Source: Chionis minor
Lineage: Eukaryota; Chordata; Aves; Charadriiformes; Chionididae
Direction of reading: 5' to 3'
Length of the DNA: 64,000 nucleotides
Assembly (NCBI GenBank): GCA_013398295.1
Contig: VZSF01011129.1
Coordinates: forward strand, 227,190 to 291,189
Shown in pieces: positions 12,101-24,737 of this stretch. The translations under genes were made by a program, and so were the position numbers. The number at the start of each line of letters is the position of its first letter. The first letter of the stretch is position 1. Under the pieces are notes generated by a model. That model was not told where the DNA came from, searched no databases, and saw nothing but the letters and a program-made list of their open reading frames with translations.

Positions 12101-13649
12101 CCCAAGAAAAAGAGTTAGATTTCTAACCTAACACATCAAAGTAACACATGCTTAGAAGAGCAATAAATGCATATGGCACACATTCACATGCTGCCTAATT
12201 GCAGTGGGCTCATGAAGCCAAGACAAACCTTCAGCTGATTCCTACTTTTAGAGAGGATTTGAGTCCTTTTCGAATGCAGAAAGCTGACACAAATTGGTAG
12301 CAGATTAGAGTCTGGCATTGTGATGATACATCCCATAATTTCAAAAGATGGCCATTTTTCATCATAAGACACCTTCAAAATACCGAGCTCCTTATTATAT
12401 AATTTATACATTTACCAGATTACAGCATATCCTCAACAACATAGTAAATTAAGAAAACCTTTTTCTCAAAATTCACCAATAGAATAGAAAGCCACCAATT
12501 TTATTCTTAATTTACTTACATACTAATTTAATTTAATTTAATTGTGGGAAGAGTGAGAAATACATGCTTAAATGAAATACATTGCTGAATGTTTTAGCAG
12601 TAAAAATCGTTGATTTAGGAAAAGTACCCATGTTTTGGTATGCATGTTTATTTTAGTTTATTCTATAAATTTAGGGACACTATTTGCGATGTTATTGAAG
12701 ACGTACGGATTTGTAAGAAAGTAAATGGAAATAAACCTGAATGTATGGATATTTTTTTTTGTTATGTACACCAAGCATGCTTAATACAAAAAAATTGCAT
12801 ATTTTCATAGTTGTAGGGATATGTTTGATTTTTCTTTTTGTTTTGTACAAGCTGGCAGAGAAACTAAGTTAATCACTCGAGATGTTTATCAAGATTCCTA
12901 TGAAATTGCAGTGCAATGGCGGATTTGTGAGCTAATTCAAACTTATACCTTCCTCAATTGTTTTTGAGAAACCGTGAATAAGTACGTAATAGAAACACAA
13001 ATAACAAACAGAAAATTCATGAAATATAATTCTCTACATACCTCTGACGCTTGCCTATATAGCTTTAAATTAATACACTTTTGCAAAGGGTTAAAGTTGC
13101 AAGCAACAGCAATCATCTACAGCGCACTCTCTTAACTTGTGCATTAAGAAAAACAATTCCACCAGAAATGATGCAATAACCCTGACACAGTGGCATTATT
13201 ACTCATGAAGTAATATTGCTTTTTATGCTTATAGACTTCTACCAGTTTAAATGAATCTGTTCGAGGATATCAACATCAAATACAGTGGCATAGCAGTTAT
13301 CATCAAAACAATCAGAGATGCTAAAAAAAGAAAAAGCCCCTAAATGTGCAGTACTCAAGGGAAAACAGAAGCACAAATGTCTATACCTATGTTGTACTTA
13401 TAGGATGTGCTATCCCACGCAAGAACCCATTGGCAAAATATATCTTGAAATGAAAATGACCCAGAAGCTAATGCTCAGACACCTCTAGAAGGACACAAAA
13501 GAATATGGTGTAAATTAAGGCCAGATTCTTATTTTAAATTTTCCAGATTTTGTCATTTGTGCAGTCCACGTAGCATCATATGAAGTCATTCTGTAAAATG
13601 AGGCAAAACAGAACTGCATGCCATTTCTGGGCATCGTGCGGAGGAGCCT
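12101..13649. other. AT-rich non-coding stretch
   Basis: Contains a short (ATTTA)n tract at 12525-12543 and several T runs. No credible exon, repeat family or CpG cluster was seen. Confidence 0.55.
12525..12543. repeat. (ATTTA)n short tandem repeat
   Basis: Four uninterrupted copies of the pentamer ATTTA/TTTAA. Simple low-complexity sequence. Confidence 0.8.
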
Positions 13650-13672
13650 GGAGGGGTGGTGCGGCGAGTACC

Positions 13673-13801
13673 ATGGCTCAGGTGCACAAGGACTCTGAAA
13701 GCATGAAGCTCATCATGGCCCTTCTTAAATTAACTCATCCTGACTACTTGAGTGCATTGACCTGTGTCTCAACCACTACAACCAGCACAGGAACAGTGTG
13801 A
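13673..13801 (+). CDS. short ORF with strong Kozak context, unidentified
   Basis: The ATG at 13673 sits in AGTACCATGG, a strong vertebrate initiation context, behind a short G-rich leader with CpGs (GTGCGGAGGAGCC, GTGCGGCGAG) that stands out from the AT-rich surroundings. It opens 42 codons (starting MAQVHKDSESMKLIMALLK, ending in TTTTSTGTV) and stops at TGA 13799-13801. No family is recognised. A shift to another frame near 13760 would extend the reading, so a decayed retrocopy of some cellular mRNA is an alternative. No poly(A) tail or target duplication is evident. Could also be chance. Confidence 0.2.
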   Translation: MAQVHKDSESMKLIMALLKLTHPDYLSALTCVSTTTTSTGTV

Positions 13802-14654
13802 TTTGCCAGTGCTTAGTCAGATCACTTTTTATTCTTTGTTTTGTTTCACTTTGTCTTTGATAATACTTATTAAATGCTAATGTTTAGTGAGCATTTTGGA
13901 GCAGGGATGACTTTGTTAAAAGCTCAAAAACTGTGGCTCTCAGGAAGGGTTGAGAACTTGCAATGCAGACATGCTGAACACTCTGAGAATAACACAAGAT
14001 CAAATAGTTATGTGGTTGCCTCAATAGACAACTTGCCTGGCATGGAAATTAGAAAGGAGAGAGGTTTTTTTTCTGTGGAAGATGAAAGACCATAAAAGGC
14101 CAAACTCAGCACAACCCCTTTTATAAGTAAAAACATGAAAATACTGTTTTCATTGTATGTACTGATAAGATGAAATGTTTGTGAAGTTATACAGTAATAC
14201 AAGCTTCTAATTTGCTTCAAGCTTTTCTGACCCGAAATATTGGTATTTTGAATGGAAGGACTTTTGTTGTAGTTCTGAAGAGTTCTAATAACCACAGTGT
14301 TTCTGAGAGGACCTGCTCATTTTCACCCAACCTGAAGTGTGTTCAAACATAATTGGCATTGTATTTTCTGAGGACGGCCTCAGTTCTATGCACTTCATCT
14401 CCTTCTGTAGTAGACTATTTTTCGTATAAATTCTTGAAAGGGGGGAATTGAGGAAGTGACACAATTTTTTCCCATTTTTCTGCTGAAAGTTCACCTTATT
14501 ACACATTCCCACTCTGCTCTGGCAAGCACCTGGAAATCTTACAGAATTTAGGAAAAGATTCTCTGCCGCCTTAGCAGTTTCCCTCTACTTCCAACTATGT
14601 TATTAACTTTCCCATCCCAACCCCAAATGAGCTTAAATATAGACTCCTCTACAT
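13802..14654. other. non-coding stretch, nothing recognised
   Basis: Ordinary AT-rich sequence. The minus-strand frames at 14008-14295 and 14285-14512 lack splice sites or protein-like composition. Confidence 0.55.
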
Positions 14655-15095
14655 CTAATGAGCCATAATTAGCTCATCAACTTCTGACAAGCCTAAATAG
14701 ACTTGTTAGGGAATGACAAGTCTAGTCGATCTCACAGCGGAATGGGTGTCATCCCTCCCACTCAGCCCTCCAAGGAAGGAAACAAATCTCTTAAAAGTTA
14801 TTTGGAGGGTTTCCAGTCTCCTCCAGGAGCCCAAAAGGAGGGAAGCTAGTTTAGGTCACTGCTCTCCTACCCTGCCCTTTTAAAGTTTGCAGAGATTCAC
14901 ACAAAAATAACCTGGATAAAGAGGAGACAGAAGTCATTTGTGGGCGTGATGGGTTACCTTTTCTCCTTCTGCCCCGCTAGATAAAGAAGGGACTGTGATG
15001 CTGATGGGAACAATCTTTGGCTTGTTTCTTTCGGCTCTGTCTCTGCGGTTCCCCAAGCCAAAATTAGCTCATCAGCTCCTGATGACCCACGCTGA
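14655..15095. promoter_or_regulatory. candidate conserved regulatory element with duplicated homeodomain-type motif
   Basis: The 13-mer AATTAGCTCATCA occurs at 14667 and again at 15062. In both places it is followed by a near-identical octamer (ACTTCTGA versus GCTCCTGA), giving 19 of 21 matches 395 bp apart in the same orientation. The core ATAATTAG/AAATTAG is a typical homeodomain recognition word. Between the copies lie ACAATCTTTG (SOX-like), GATAAAG (GATA-like, twice) and an inverted repeat at 14698-14724. Moderate GC and low simple-sequence content fit a constrained enhancer. No comparison to other genomes could be made. Confidence 0.35.
14685..14724. repeat. 9-bp perfect inverted repeat with partial third copy
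   Basis: TAGACTTGT (14698-14706) and ACAAGTCTA (14716-14724) are exact reverse complements separated by 9 nt. The word TGACAAGCCTA at 14685-14695 is a third, one-mismatch copy of TGACAAGTCTA at 14714-14724. This could be a paired transcription-factor site or a small hairpin. Confidence 0.6.
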
Positions 15096-15967
15096 TGTTA
15101 GTATTTAAAATGTTAATAACTCTTAAAATAATAAGAGTCTAATCATCTAATCTTTACTTCTCTGCAGTATAGTTCAACTAGATGAGTCCAGGGAGCCAAA
15201 ATTTATTTCATTTATTCCTAGTTAGTTAGTTAGCTAGTGAATGCAAAAGCTACACAGCATAACAGTGCATTAGGACTGCTGAAAAATGTCTTTCCTGCAT
15301 AGGAGAACCATAATGCTTTAAACAAAGGACCCTGCCATTTTTGAAAAGTGCTGGTTTATACTGGTGTTTTGGTACTTGCATAATTTGAAACTGAAAGTTC
15401 GTAAACTATGCCAATATTTGCAAGTTTTGAGAAATGCACAGACCCACCATTTAAAAATAGCACATGAATGCATCTAAGGTAAAAGTTATTTGGACACATA
15501 AATCTTAATCGTGACCTGTCCATTTCAGAGTCTATGCAGTTAAGGTCCTTGTCTGTCTAAATGCCGTTTCAGGATCTGGCTTCTAAAGTAAGAAACATAT
15601 TGCCCCAAAAATCATTGCTTGGCTGGCTAGAGCTCTTCCTGAAGTAGTGTAATAAATGAGTTCAATTCCCTCCTCTGCTGAAGCGTAGTGAAACCCTCCA
15701 CATACTAGATAGATCTCCTCGGCAACAAGGAGGAAAGGTTGTCCTCCTTGATGCAGGGAAAAGGAAAAAACCAAAGCGGAAAAGAACTGAAGATTGTTTT
15801 TGAGAAATTCCACATTGCAGATTCCTCAAGAATGAGTTCTTATTTGAGAAAATGTGAAGGCCGCATCATCAGTATGTCATTACAACATCTGGGATTTTCA
15901 GAAGCCAGTTGAGGTTCTGGGAGTGGGATACCTATGGAAATCTGTATTAAATTTACAGCTTAAACCC
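15096..15967. other. non-coding stretch, nothing recognised
   Basis: Holds a short GTTA/GCTA tandem tract near 15220-15238 and otherwise plain sequence. The minus-strand frame 15583-15813 is not supported. Confidence 0.55.
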
Positions 15968-16016
15968 TATTGGTCTACTGACTTCGCTGGAGCAATGCAA
16001 TTTACAGCAGCTGAGT
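15968..16016 (+). repeat. ancient amniote SINE-like repeat remnant
   Basis: The words TACTGACTTCGCTGGAGC, AATGCAATTTACAGCAGCTG and GAGT follow the well-known order of the old sauropsid repeat whose core reads roughly 'attgacttcaatggagctatgccaatttacaccagctgag'. The divergence shows an ancient insertion. Confidence 0.55.
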
Positions 16017-19000
16017 CAATGCTGAGTGCCGCAGAAAGCCTGTAGAGAAATTAAAATTCCTGCTCTGATAATAAAATGGATCTGAAATCATGAAACTGCA
16101 ATAAAATTTATATGATTCTCATTTGCTTTTTTAGCAGTTATTATATCTCAGTTTCTGAAAAATATCTATCTTTTGTTTCCAAGCTAAGTTTGTGCAGTAG
16201 GATTCTGCCCTAGGAGAATCTTATCACCAAGTTATAAATCTCTGAACCCAGAGAATTTCAACAGAAACCCTTATTCATGCCTAACTAGTTTGGGTTTAAC
16301 ACTAACACTGTAATTAAATTGTGTTTTCTTCACTTTTCCCCTGCTGTTTGAGAGAGAATGTGTTCAGCTTTCTGGTATACAATGAGAACTAAGTAAATGC
16401 TAATCTATTTTAACCTCATTGGATTTGAAGGAAAAGATAGACTCTGATTTTATTAATTGTTTTCTAAAATAAGGCTTTTAGGGGAAAAAACTCAGAACAG
16501 TGCCTTCACATCTTTATCAGGAATTTCAAATAAAAATCCATTTTTCATTACTCTAGCACAGAATAGTAATTGATTCTGTCAGACTTTAATTTAAGCACCT
16601 ACTGCACGTCAAAATATTATTTTTTTATCAAGTCTTCATTTATGAAGTCAAAGAAAAGTTAATGAGAGAGAGAATATGCCTTCTTCTCTCACAAACATAC
16701 TTAAAATTGGCTATGTACAACATCTTCTCTGCTACCATCATCGCACACTACGCTATCTAAGTTACCACAAGGTTGTAACTTCTCCCTTGAGGCACCAAAT
16801 AAGGTTGGCATATTCAACTACTGCTTTCTTTTGTTGATTTTTTAAGTGAACATCTGTGAGTAATAGCTCAGGCACGACTGGGAGGGGATAACTACTGGGA
16901 GGTGACCCTAGTCACATGGACACAAGCACCAAAGCAGATGCTGGAAATGAGTGGGTGTGTCTCCAGCTAAATTTGGAAAGCCACATTTGACATGTCATCT
17001 TCTCCCTGATCCTGAGTTGTCCTTGAAATCAAGACAGTCCTTATGTTTTTGGAAAGAGAGTAGCATTAGATAGATGTTTAGAAAGGCTGGGATTTTATGT
17101 GAAACAGATTTTTAGGTTTCATGTTCAACCTCTTCAGACTTGCATGCTAAGACAGCACTTCAACCAAACAGTCATGATAGACCAAGGTGCTCTCTTAGCC
17201 AGGAAGGTGGTGTGATTGTCACTGGGCCATCTGACATACCCTGACAGAGAAGTTTGTCGAGTTGACAGCTTTCATCCCCTCCCACCACGTGACAGATCCA
17301 GGAATATACACTTCCCATCCTCACTTCAAAACCCCACTTATTCTGGGGCTGCCAGGACAAGAGGACTTCTGCGTTGTTCCTGTGCATCCTGCAATGCAAA
17401 ACATTCATTTAATGGGTTTAAACAGACAGAACTTGAAAGTAACATGGCTCTAGTGAAACGTTTTGCTTGCTTCTTGCAAGTGGAATACAAAATTACTGTT
17501 TTAGACTCTTGCCTCCTTATTTTAAAAGTCAGAAAATGTGACAGTGAAAGTTGGAAGCATCAGACAAAGCACTGTGATGTCTATAAAGGAAAAAATATAC
17601 CATAGGCAACTTGCTTACTCAGCAGAATACACTCTTTATAAAACTTCTTAAAAGTGGTACACTAAGACCAGAAAAAATGCTTTGAATAATCAGGATCAGG
17701 AACCTTAGAAAAGCACCAGTCTCCTGGGAATATTAGAGAAGACAGACCATCTTGATCTTTGCTCTGGTAGAAAATTAAACAACCTTTTTCTTGAGTAAAG
17801 TACAAGCAAAGAAAACCTTGTCCAAATACAGGAAAGAGAGCACATGAACTCCCTCTGCAAAAGCCACAAACAACATGAGGAGCAGAAGAGCACAGTCTTA
17901 ATAGTAGCCTCAGAAGCTGAAGCTCACACACAGAATGCTTTGGATAGCCCAGAAGTGAGTGAAATGCTCTGAGTGAGATCTTTTCCCCGCCAAGGTCAAT
18001 GACAAAATACCCGCTGAGTTTGTCCTCCAGATGTTGATGTTCTGCAAATGGAGGTGGTAATAGCAGAAAAAACACTGTGATCAAACTTATTTACATTAGC
18101 CATATATTTGTAGCATATGGGGTTTTTCTGTATATTAAAGATATTTCAGGAACTAGATAATAAGTTACAGCATTCATTTCACAGGGGCATAGTGATACCA
18201 ACTTACAACAAGGCATGTAGGAACAAAGACTTCTGGGGGCACAGAAAGAGTCAGAACAATTGTTTTACAGGTTGTCCTATTTGTAAGACTGCCCTTGTGC
18301 ATTTGCACAGCTTAGCAGTGCTATCTAAAGACATATGTATTAAGATACATGGGCTGAATATTTTTGCCCCTGCTTGCAAGCTTTTTGTTTATGCAGCGCT
18401 AACTCCATAAGAAAAACAGTACCTAACTACATCGAGGGAACTAAATTTTATGGCTTCCTGAGCGTAACTGAGAAGCCTGGACCAATGCATAAATGAAATG
18501 CTGTATTTTTAGTGAGTAGAGTCTTACAGTCTATGTGTACAGTATTTGTGTACCTCTAGTATTTGTGCCTTGCCCTTGAAGAAGTGAGTAGAAGCTCTTC
18601 TGGAGCCACAATGATGCAGAATAATTAATTCAGAACAAGGGCTTGATTGAAAAATCTGTGGATATTTCTTTTCTCCCTCCCACGATAACACAGAAACCCC
18701 AAGTTGCAGTGTTAATTACCTGCAACCTGCAAACTATTTGCAACCCACAAATAATAAAGCAATGGAAATATGGTAAAAAGAAAAAAAAAAGATAGGTTGT
18801 TAAACCTTTTGCGCACTAATATGTGACCACCTGGAGCAGAATATCCCTACCACTCAGACCATCACGTCACCTGCCTTTCCATGGTGGGACATGCTCTGAC
18901 AGAGCTGGGACCCTTTACTGCTTCATTGGCCATGCAGTCGCCCAGCAATCTGCCCTTTTTATTTATCTTTCCTCTCAGTGTTGCTGCTTTACTGTAATTT

Positions 19001-22000
19001 CCTGATTTAAAACAAACAAATAAACGAAAACACTATAAATTCTGTTCTTAAGTGTTTCTTCCTGACCTGGCGTATAAACTGAGACTTATGTACAAAGAAC
19101 TTAAAAGCTTTCAAATCTAATTTTTCCAAGTACAGTGAAGGTATGGAAACTATATATTTTGCAGTGGGCTATGGGTTAAATCACATCAATATCTTCAACT
19201 CAGAAACAGGGAAATATGGAGACATGCAGGAAGCAGTGGAAAACCTCTTTGAACCTTCCATGTGAGAAATATTGGTTTTCTTACTGTTAATAGGTTACAT
19301 CCTGTCCCTTCTGTACATCCTAAGTACCCTTTCATCCTACAGGTCTATGACTTTGTCTCCTAAGCATCTACCAAAGGGAAACAATCCCTGTGCTTTCAGT
19401 GATATGCAGACCATGCATAAAGAAGAACAGGCAAAAGCCAGACTGTATCTGAGCCATGAAGTGTTAGCCAGAAAAAGATTCTCAGAATGTGTTTTAAGAT
19501 CTGTATCAAGTAAAAATATAGTACGCTGTTGTATATGTTATTTTCCATGTGAATGACAAACAATACAAAGCATATGTCTACTTCATAATGAAAAAGTCAT
19601 TTTTATTTAATAAAGTCAAACATGCATTGTGAAGTTCAGCAGAATGCCATTAGAGGGCATGAAAGAGTAGTTGTGTAGAGAAGGGAACACAGCCTCAAGC
19701 AAACAAACTAAAGAAAATAACCAGAATCAAAATAAAATAAGAAAAACATTTTTAGTGAATCACCTCTGTTGAGCAATCAGCTCTGGATGCCAGCTCTGCA
19801 AACCCACATTCTCTTCTTCCTTCTTGAGTCTCCTGTCAATGCAGGGAATGGGTCTCAGCCACCAGCAAAAACAAGACCAGACCCATTTTGGCCCAGCAGC
19901 AATATTTAACTTCAGGAATTTTTAATTGTATGAAACAAGACACAAACCCAAAGGTTCAGTAATCTAACTGCTGTGCCAGTGACACAAGCAAATCAGAGGA
20001 ATTACAAATGCTCAGTACAAGAGGAGCAGCTGATGTATAAAAGGGTCACTAAAATAGTAAGAGATTCACACCAGGAAACAGCCACAACAACACATGAAAT
20101 ATATTTTAAAGGCATTTAATAGATTTCTATTAACCCCTTGGACTATTGGAAAAGGCCTGTGGAAATAGAAAGATGTGTCAGAGCAGAACTAGCAGCTGCA
20201 GAGAATCTTAGTTAAACAGAATTCCAGCTTTCTGAGAGACCTGGAGGAAAATAAATGGTCTATCACAAGAAAACCAACATTTTCTCCTATGCTCCCCAAA
20301 CCAGAGCTAGAGTGATGTGAGGAATTTATTTGCTACACTTCACCCTTCCTAATAACCCCTTAACTTTTAGGGGGAAAAAAATGGAAGAAGTAAATAAAAA
20401 AGGGAACAGAGAAATCAAACAAATATTTAGAATATCATTTATATTCCCTTCACTTGGGAAGGCACTACAGTCATCACCATGTGCTTACTGGCAGAAGTGT
20501 ACTAGGGTGCATCAAAGTCCTTTTGAGTAAATTGTGAAGGTCCCAGTACTACACCAAAGAGAGAACACAGTCTGAAGACATGGAGGCTGCTCCTATGAGA
20601 CTCCAGTAGTCAGAACGTAACAACTTGTGAAGCATAAGGTTTCACATGTGGCCTCTTTTAAATACTTTTGTCATCGTACGTCATGACAGTGTTGTTGTTC
20701 TCCAAATACTCCATCCCTGTTTGAATCTCATCTTCAGGTATGCCCTTTGACAGCGAGTTCCACATGTAAACTACATGCAGTTAGGCAAAAAGTATACCTT
20801 TTGTGACATAGAGGAACACTGCTTTCCTAAAATATCAAGTCCTTCCAAATCGAATTTAGGCTTATGCATAAAGTATGAGCACAGTGGTTTTCCTTCCCTT
20901 TCCATAAACTAAGTATTCAGCTTTTGCAATGTCTACCTCTCTCCAATAAAAGGTGAATGTGTATCCCCAGATCAGCAGACTGATTTCCACAGAATTATTT
21001 TATTTTTTAGAAATAGTGAGGTATGAACGTCAGGATAACTATTCCCATGGAGTGGAAACAGACTCTGGATGTGCGATATGGGGATTAGAACCATTAAGTA
21101 TATTCTCAGTTTATAGGATTTTATTTCCTTTTCATGTGACTTTTCTTTGACTTCAGTTTTATATGTGATTGGAAGGCTTAATAAAAAATGAAGAAGTTTA
21201 AACCCCCCTCACATTATTTACTTCATGCAGTCAGATTCACAAGCATCAAAGCTTCTGTTTCAGTGCAAAAACCATGAAGCTTTAAGGCTTGGCCAAAGAA
21301 TCAACGCAAGCCTAAAGCAGAGGCATCAACTCATGAGACTGCTGACAGAATGGATTAAACAGACTTTTTTAAGTATCGCCAGTGCTGTGGGGAAAAAAAA
21401 AAAGCCCTCAGTTCTACACACGCTTTTAAACTAAGAAGTCCAGCTTCTGTAAACTATTCACTTTGTTGATGCTCAACAAATATCTATTGATGAGATGACA
21501 TCATCTGCTAAAGAAAATAATTGCTCAAAGGCTTAACCCTGTTTTTGCGTAAAATATATGTGCTAATGCTTTGACACACAAAAAAAAAGAAAAAGACAAA
21601 AAAACCCCACAAAGAACAGCAATGGATTTTCATGATCAAGGAAATGTCATAGTTCTTGCTTGCAAATAAGAATACTCTTTCTATGGGTCCTGACTGCTTT
21701 CACAGGCGGAATTGGGTCCTGGAGGAATAATTTCATTGTGGTGTTCCACAGCATTTTAATACAGGCTCAATTTTTTTTCTTCTTTGCTCATTTATTATTA
21801 GATGGTTTAGTGCTGGGGGCAACTATCAGAGTATTTTTTCATTTGTCAGCAATGCCATTACACCTGCATTGTCCGTACTGGGAGATTATACTTTCCCTCA
21901 TGTCACCTTGCTGTTTCCTGGCTGCTGCCTCCAGTTCTTGCTCATCTACAGGCTGTCTGGTTTCTCCATGCAAAACAAGATTGGCAGGGAACAAAACGCT

Positions 22001-23544
22001 CTATAAAGATTGTTTGTCTGTCTTTAGGAATGAAAATTGTCTAGCCGGGCATCAGAGGGGAAGGCTGCTGGCTGCCGCATGACAAGATGCCATGTCAACA
22101 TTAGCTGTCCTGTTCGGAGATCCACAAAGGGACAGAAAGGAGCCTGCAGAACCAGATACAGTTTTCATCTATCTCCTGTTGTCTATTTTCATACTCCCGG
22201 AGCCAGCAGAACAGCGTAGGCAATGGACACATACATACAAAACACAGATACATAGAAAACAGAAAGGAAAAAACAGTTTTAGAGTCAAGGAAGAGAAAGC
22301 TCCTGAGGCCAGCCTCGGAAGGCCCTCTCCAAGCTCTGCCCTGGAAGAGGAGCACGCTGACACAGCCCAAACTCTAGATCCATGACCGGGAGATGGCAGG
22401 CAGTTAGGTTATTCCCTTCAATTCTGGTGCATTTTACTGCAAACCCGCCTCCTACCAGTGGCACTTTCTGCTGTTCAAGTACACACACGCTAGCAAGGCC
22501 CTTTGTGCATTCCTAGCGCATTGCAAACCTTGGAAAGAGTGAAGGGGGGTCTGGGGACTAAATCCTACATTTCTTTAAGTTGTTTTGGGACTACCACATC
22601 ACCAAGACTTCTGTTACAGATGTACGTACACTAACTCGTCTAGAGACTGTACCAGACTTACTGGGGAAAAAAGGCTGTACGTGGATAAGTGGAAGAAGAG
22701 CATGATGTGATCTTTATAAATACAGATAATGATGAACAAAGAGTGAACAATGCTCGAAAAGAGAAAACAGTAATAAAACGGTGGTGCTCGAAGCAAGCTG
22801 AGTAATGGAATTTCAGCAAATGCTGCTTTATTGCTAAATGATCAAATTTGGGACGGGGTGTTTGGGGGGGATGTATTAATGATTAAGATGTCTGCAACCC
22901 ACAACTCTGTCAGCCTTGAAGCTGACTGACGAACTGTCAGCCTGAACATCAGATAAAAACAACTTTTATGCTCTTGCTAATCTTTGAACACTGGACAATA
23001 AAATACCATACTTCCTTTGCCATTGTGTCATACTTAAGATTTCTCTCTGAAAATTCCTTTCAAATTAAATAAATTCCTTCCTTTTGATGCAACTAGAAAA
23101 GCATTTCTATTGAAGAAGAATAAAACTGTCGTTCATGTTCTCAGAGGACAATGACTTGGCCAAATCATAAGTTATATAAAGCTCTGAACTTTATAAATGC
23201 CTATTTTTAAGCAATGTTTGAGAACTACGTTATCTGCAATAATCCCTTGACATTTCCATCCAAAGGAGCTATTAAAAATCATTTGTCTTACGGCACTATT
23301 GGACATACATCTCTTTTCATTGAGATCCACTAGCATATCACATTGAATTTGAGGTCTTTCACATGTATTTTTTGTCTTTTGAATAGTAATATGTCATAAA
23401 AAAGCGTGAACTCCTGAAGTTTGGTAGTGCCATTTAGCACCTCCAATCTTTCACCTTCATGAGGCCAATTCCTCTGAAAGTGCTCCCTCTGAAGTTCAAG
23501 AGCAGTATATTTGTAGTGAAACCTCTTTAGAAGACATAACTAAT
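16017..23544. other. long non-coding stretch with nothing firm
   Basis: No CpG cluster, transposon or credible exon pair was found in about 7.5 kb. Open frames at 17216-17605 (plus), 17662-18084 (minus), 21660-22082 (plus) and 22101-22370 (minus) are the largest. Their peptides are cysteine- or phenylalanine-rich without domains, and none has paired splice sites, so they are treated as chance. Confidence 0.5.
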
Positions 23545-23586
23545 TCCCTTAGTTATGCTTCTTGTTCCTTTAGTTATGCCATTTGT
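23545..23586. repeat. short imperfect tandem duplication
   Basis: TCCCTTAGTTATGC and TCCTTTAGTTATGC are adjacent near-identical copies separated by TTCTTGT. Minor local duplication. Confidence 0.6.
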
Positions 23587-23928
23587 TTCTTTGTGAAAAA
23601 ATAAACAAGTCAGACTCTCCTCTGTGACTAGAATTTGGTCCTTGAGAAGCTGAATCATCTGGTTTATTCAAGCAATATGCAATTTGAGAAAGTAAATATA
23701 TAACTTCAGCTCTCAGTATCAATCAGTTAAGTTCAATTCCTTCCATGGAGTTTTGTTATTTTAGGCCAGGTTATACCTTTAGTTCAAAATTGCATAATGA
23801 TAGATTACAAAAGACAATGATAATTATGCAACATCTTGTGAAACGCTTTGTTTGACACCATTGGCATTGCTTTAAGAATGGTAGAATAAGTCGATTTTAA
23901 TTCTATGACCTTGCTGGTGGACTTAGAC

Positions 23929-23946
23929 TTTTTTTTTTTTTTTTTT
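23929..23946. repeat. T18 homopolymer
   Basis: Uninterrupted run of 18 T. It creates the phenylalanine/lysine runs of the overlapping open frames on both strands. Confidence 0.95.
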
Positions 23947-24293
23947 AAATCCTTTATCTTTTGGGTAGAAGGAGGGAATGTCTCTGGTAAAGGAAACATC
24001 TTTCCTGCAGACATCTTTAGATTAGTCTATAGACTAAGTACAACTACAGAACTTACATTTTTTTACGAACTTCAAACTTCAAACAGTTGCATATATTAAC
24101 GAACAGATACAGAGCTGATCAAGCACTATCAACATTTTCTAGCTACTTTTTCATTTTTCTATAAATGTAGTGATTTCAGAACCATCCTGGAATGTCTATG
24201 GGGCTGTAATTTGACTGACAGTATCAACTTCCTGCATCTATTAATCCTTCTTCTCAGGTTAGATTTGTGTTTTGTTCTTCATTTTTTAAGGAT

Positions 24294-24318
24294 CCCTGTG
24301 TGGGACACAGGGTTTTTT
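24294..24318 (+). other. short perfect hairpin followed by a T run
   Basis: CCCTGTG (24294-24300) pairs exactly with CACAGGG (24306-24312) across a 5-nt loop and is followed at once by TTTTTT. The arrangement resembles a stem with an RNA polymerase III stop, but there are no A/B boxes upstream and 7-bp hairpins occur by chance. Confidence 0.25.
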
Positions 24319-24633
24319 CAGCTTTTTCCTAGTCAAATATATGATATATGCTAATGTAAAATAATGATACACTAAAACACTGCTCTAACCAGAAACACCC
24401 AAGGTGGTCATGGCTGCCCTGAAGAACTATCATACAGGCTCCCTCCTTCTCTTTTTCCCTTGCATACTGCTGCTTCAGTATTCAATAACTATTTCCACTC
24501 TTTGATTAAATGTAAGCCATCTCTTGCTCTATGGATTTGCTATAAGACCTCAAATACCTTACCACTTAGGATCCAGAATTGTTCTTCAGGTAGAAGAGCA
24601 CATAAATGTTAATTTAGCATGTTCTAGACTTGG

Positions 24634-24737
24634 GACACAATTCCTCCCATTCATGTACATCAGTTTTACACTGCTTTAATTCTGCCAGCTTCAGCAGAGC
24701 TCACCTTGATTTAAATTGCTGAATAAGAATCTAAGTG
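24634..24737 (+). repeat. ancient amniote SINE-like repeat remnant (longest copy)
   Basis: A run of matching blocks is visible: CATCAGTTTTACACTGC, TTTAATTCTGCCAGCTTCAG, CAGAGCTCACC, TTGATTTAAATTGCTGAATA and AGAATCT. The alternating 'tttacac' and 'acttcagtggag'-type blocks follow the old sauropsid dispersed repeat. It is diverged throughout, so the insertion is old. Confidence 0.55.

Noticed and set aside
17662..18084. 140-codon minus-strand open frame
   Set aside because: Composition is hydrophobic and Cys-rich without a coherent domain; no promoter, splice or CpG support.
21660..22082. 140-codon plus-strand open frame with Phe runs
   Set aside because: The Phe run comes from a T-rich tract; no recognisable family and several frames are open in the same interval.
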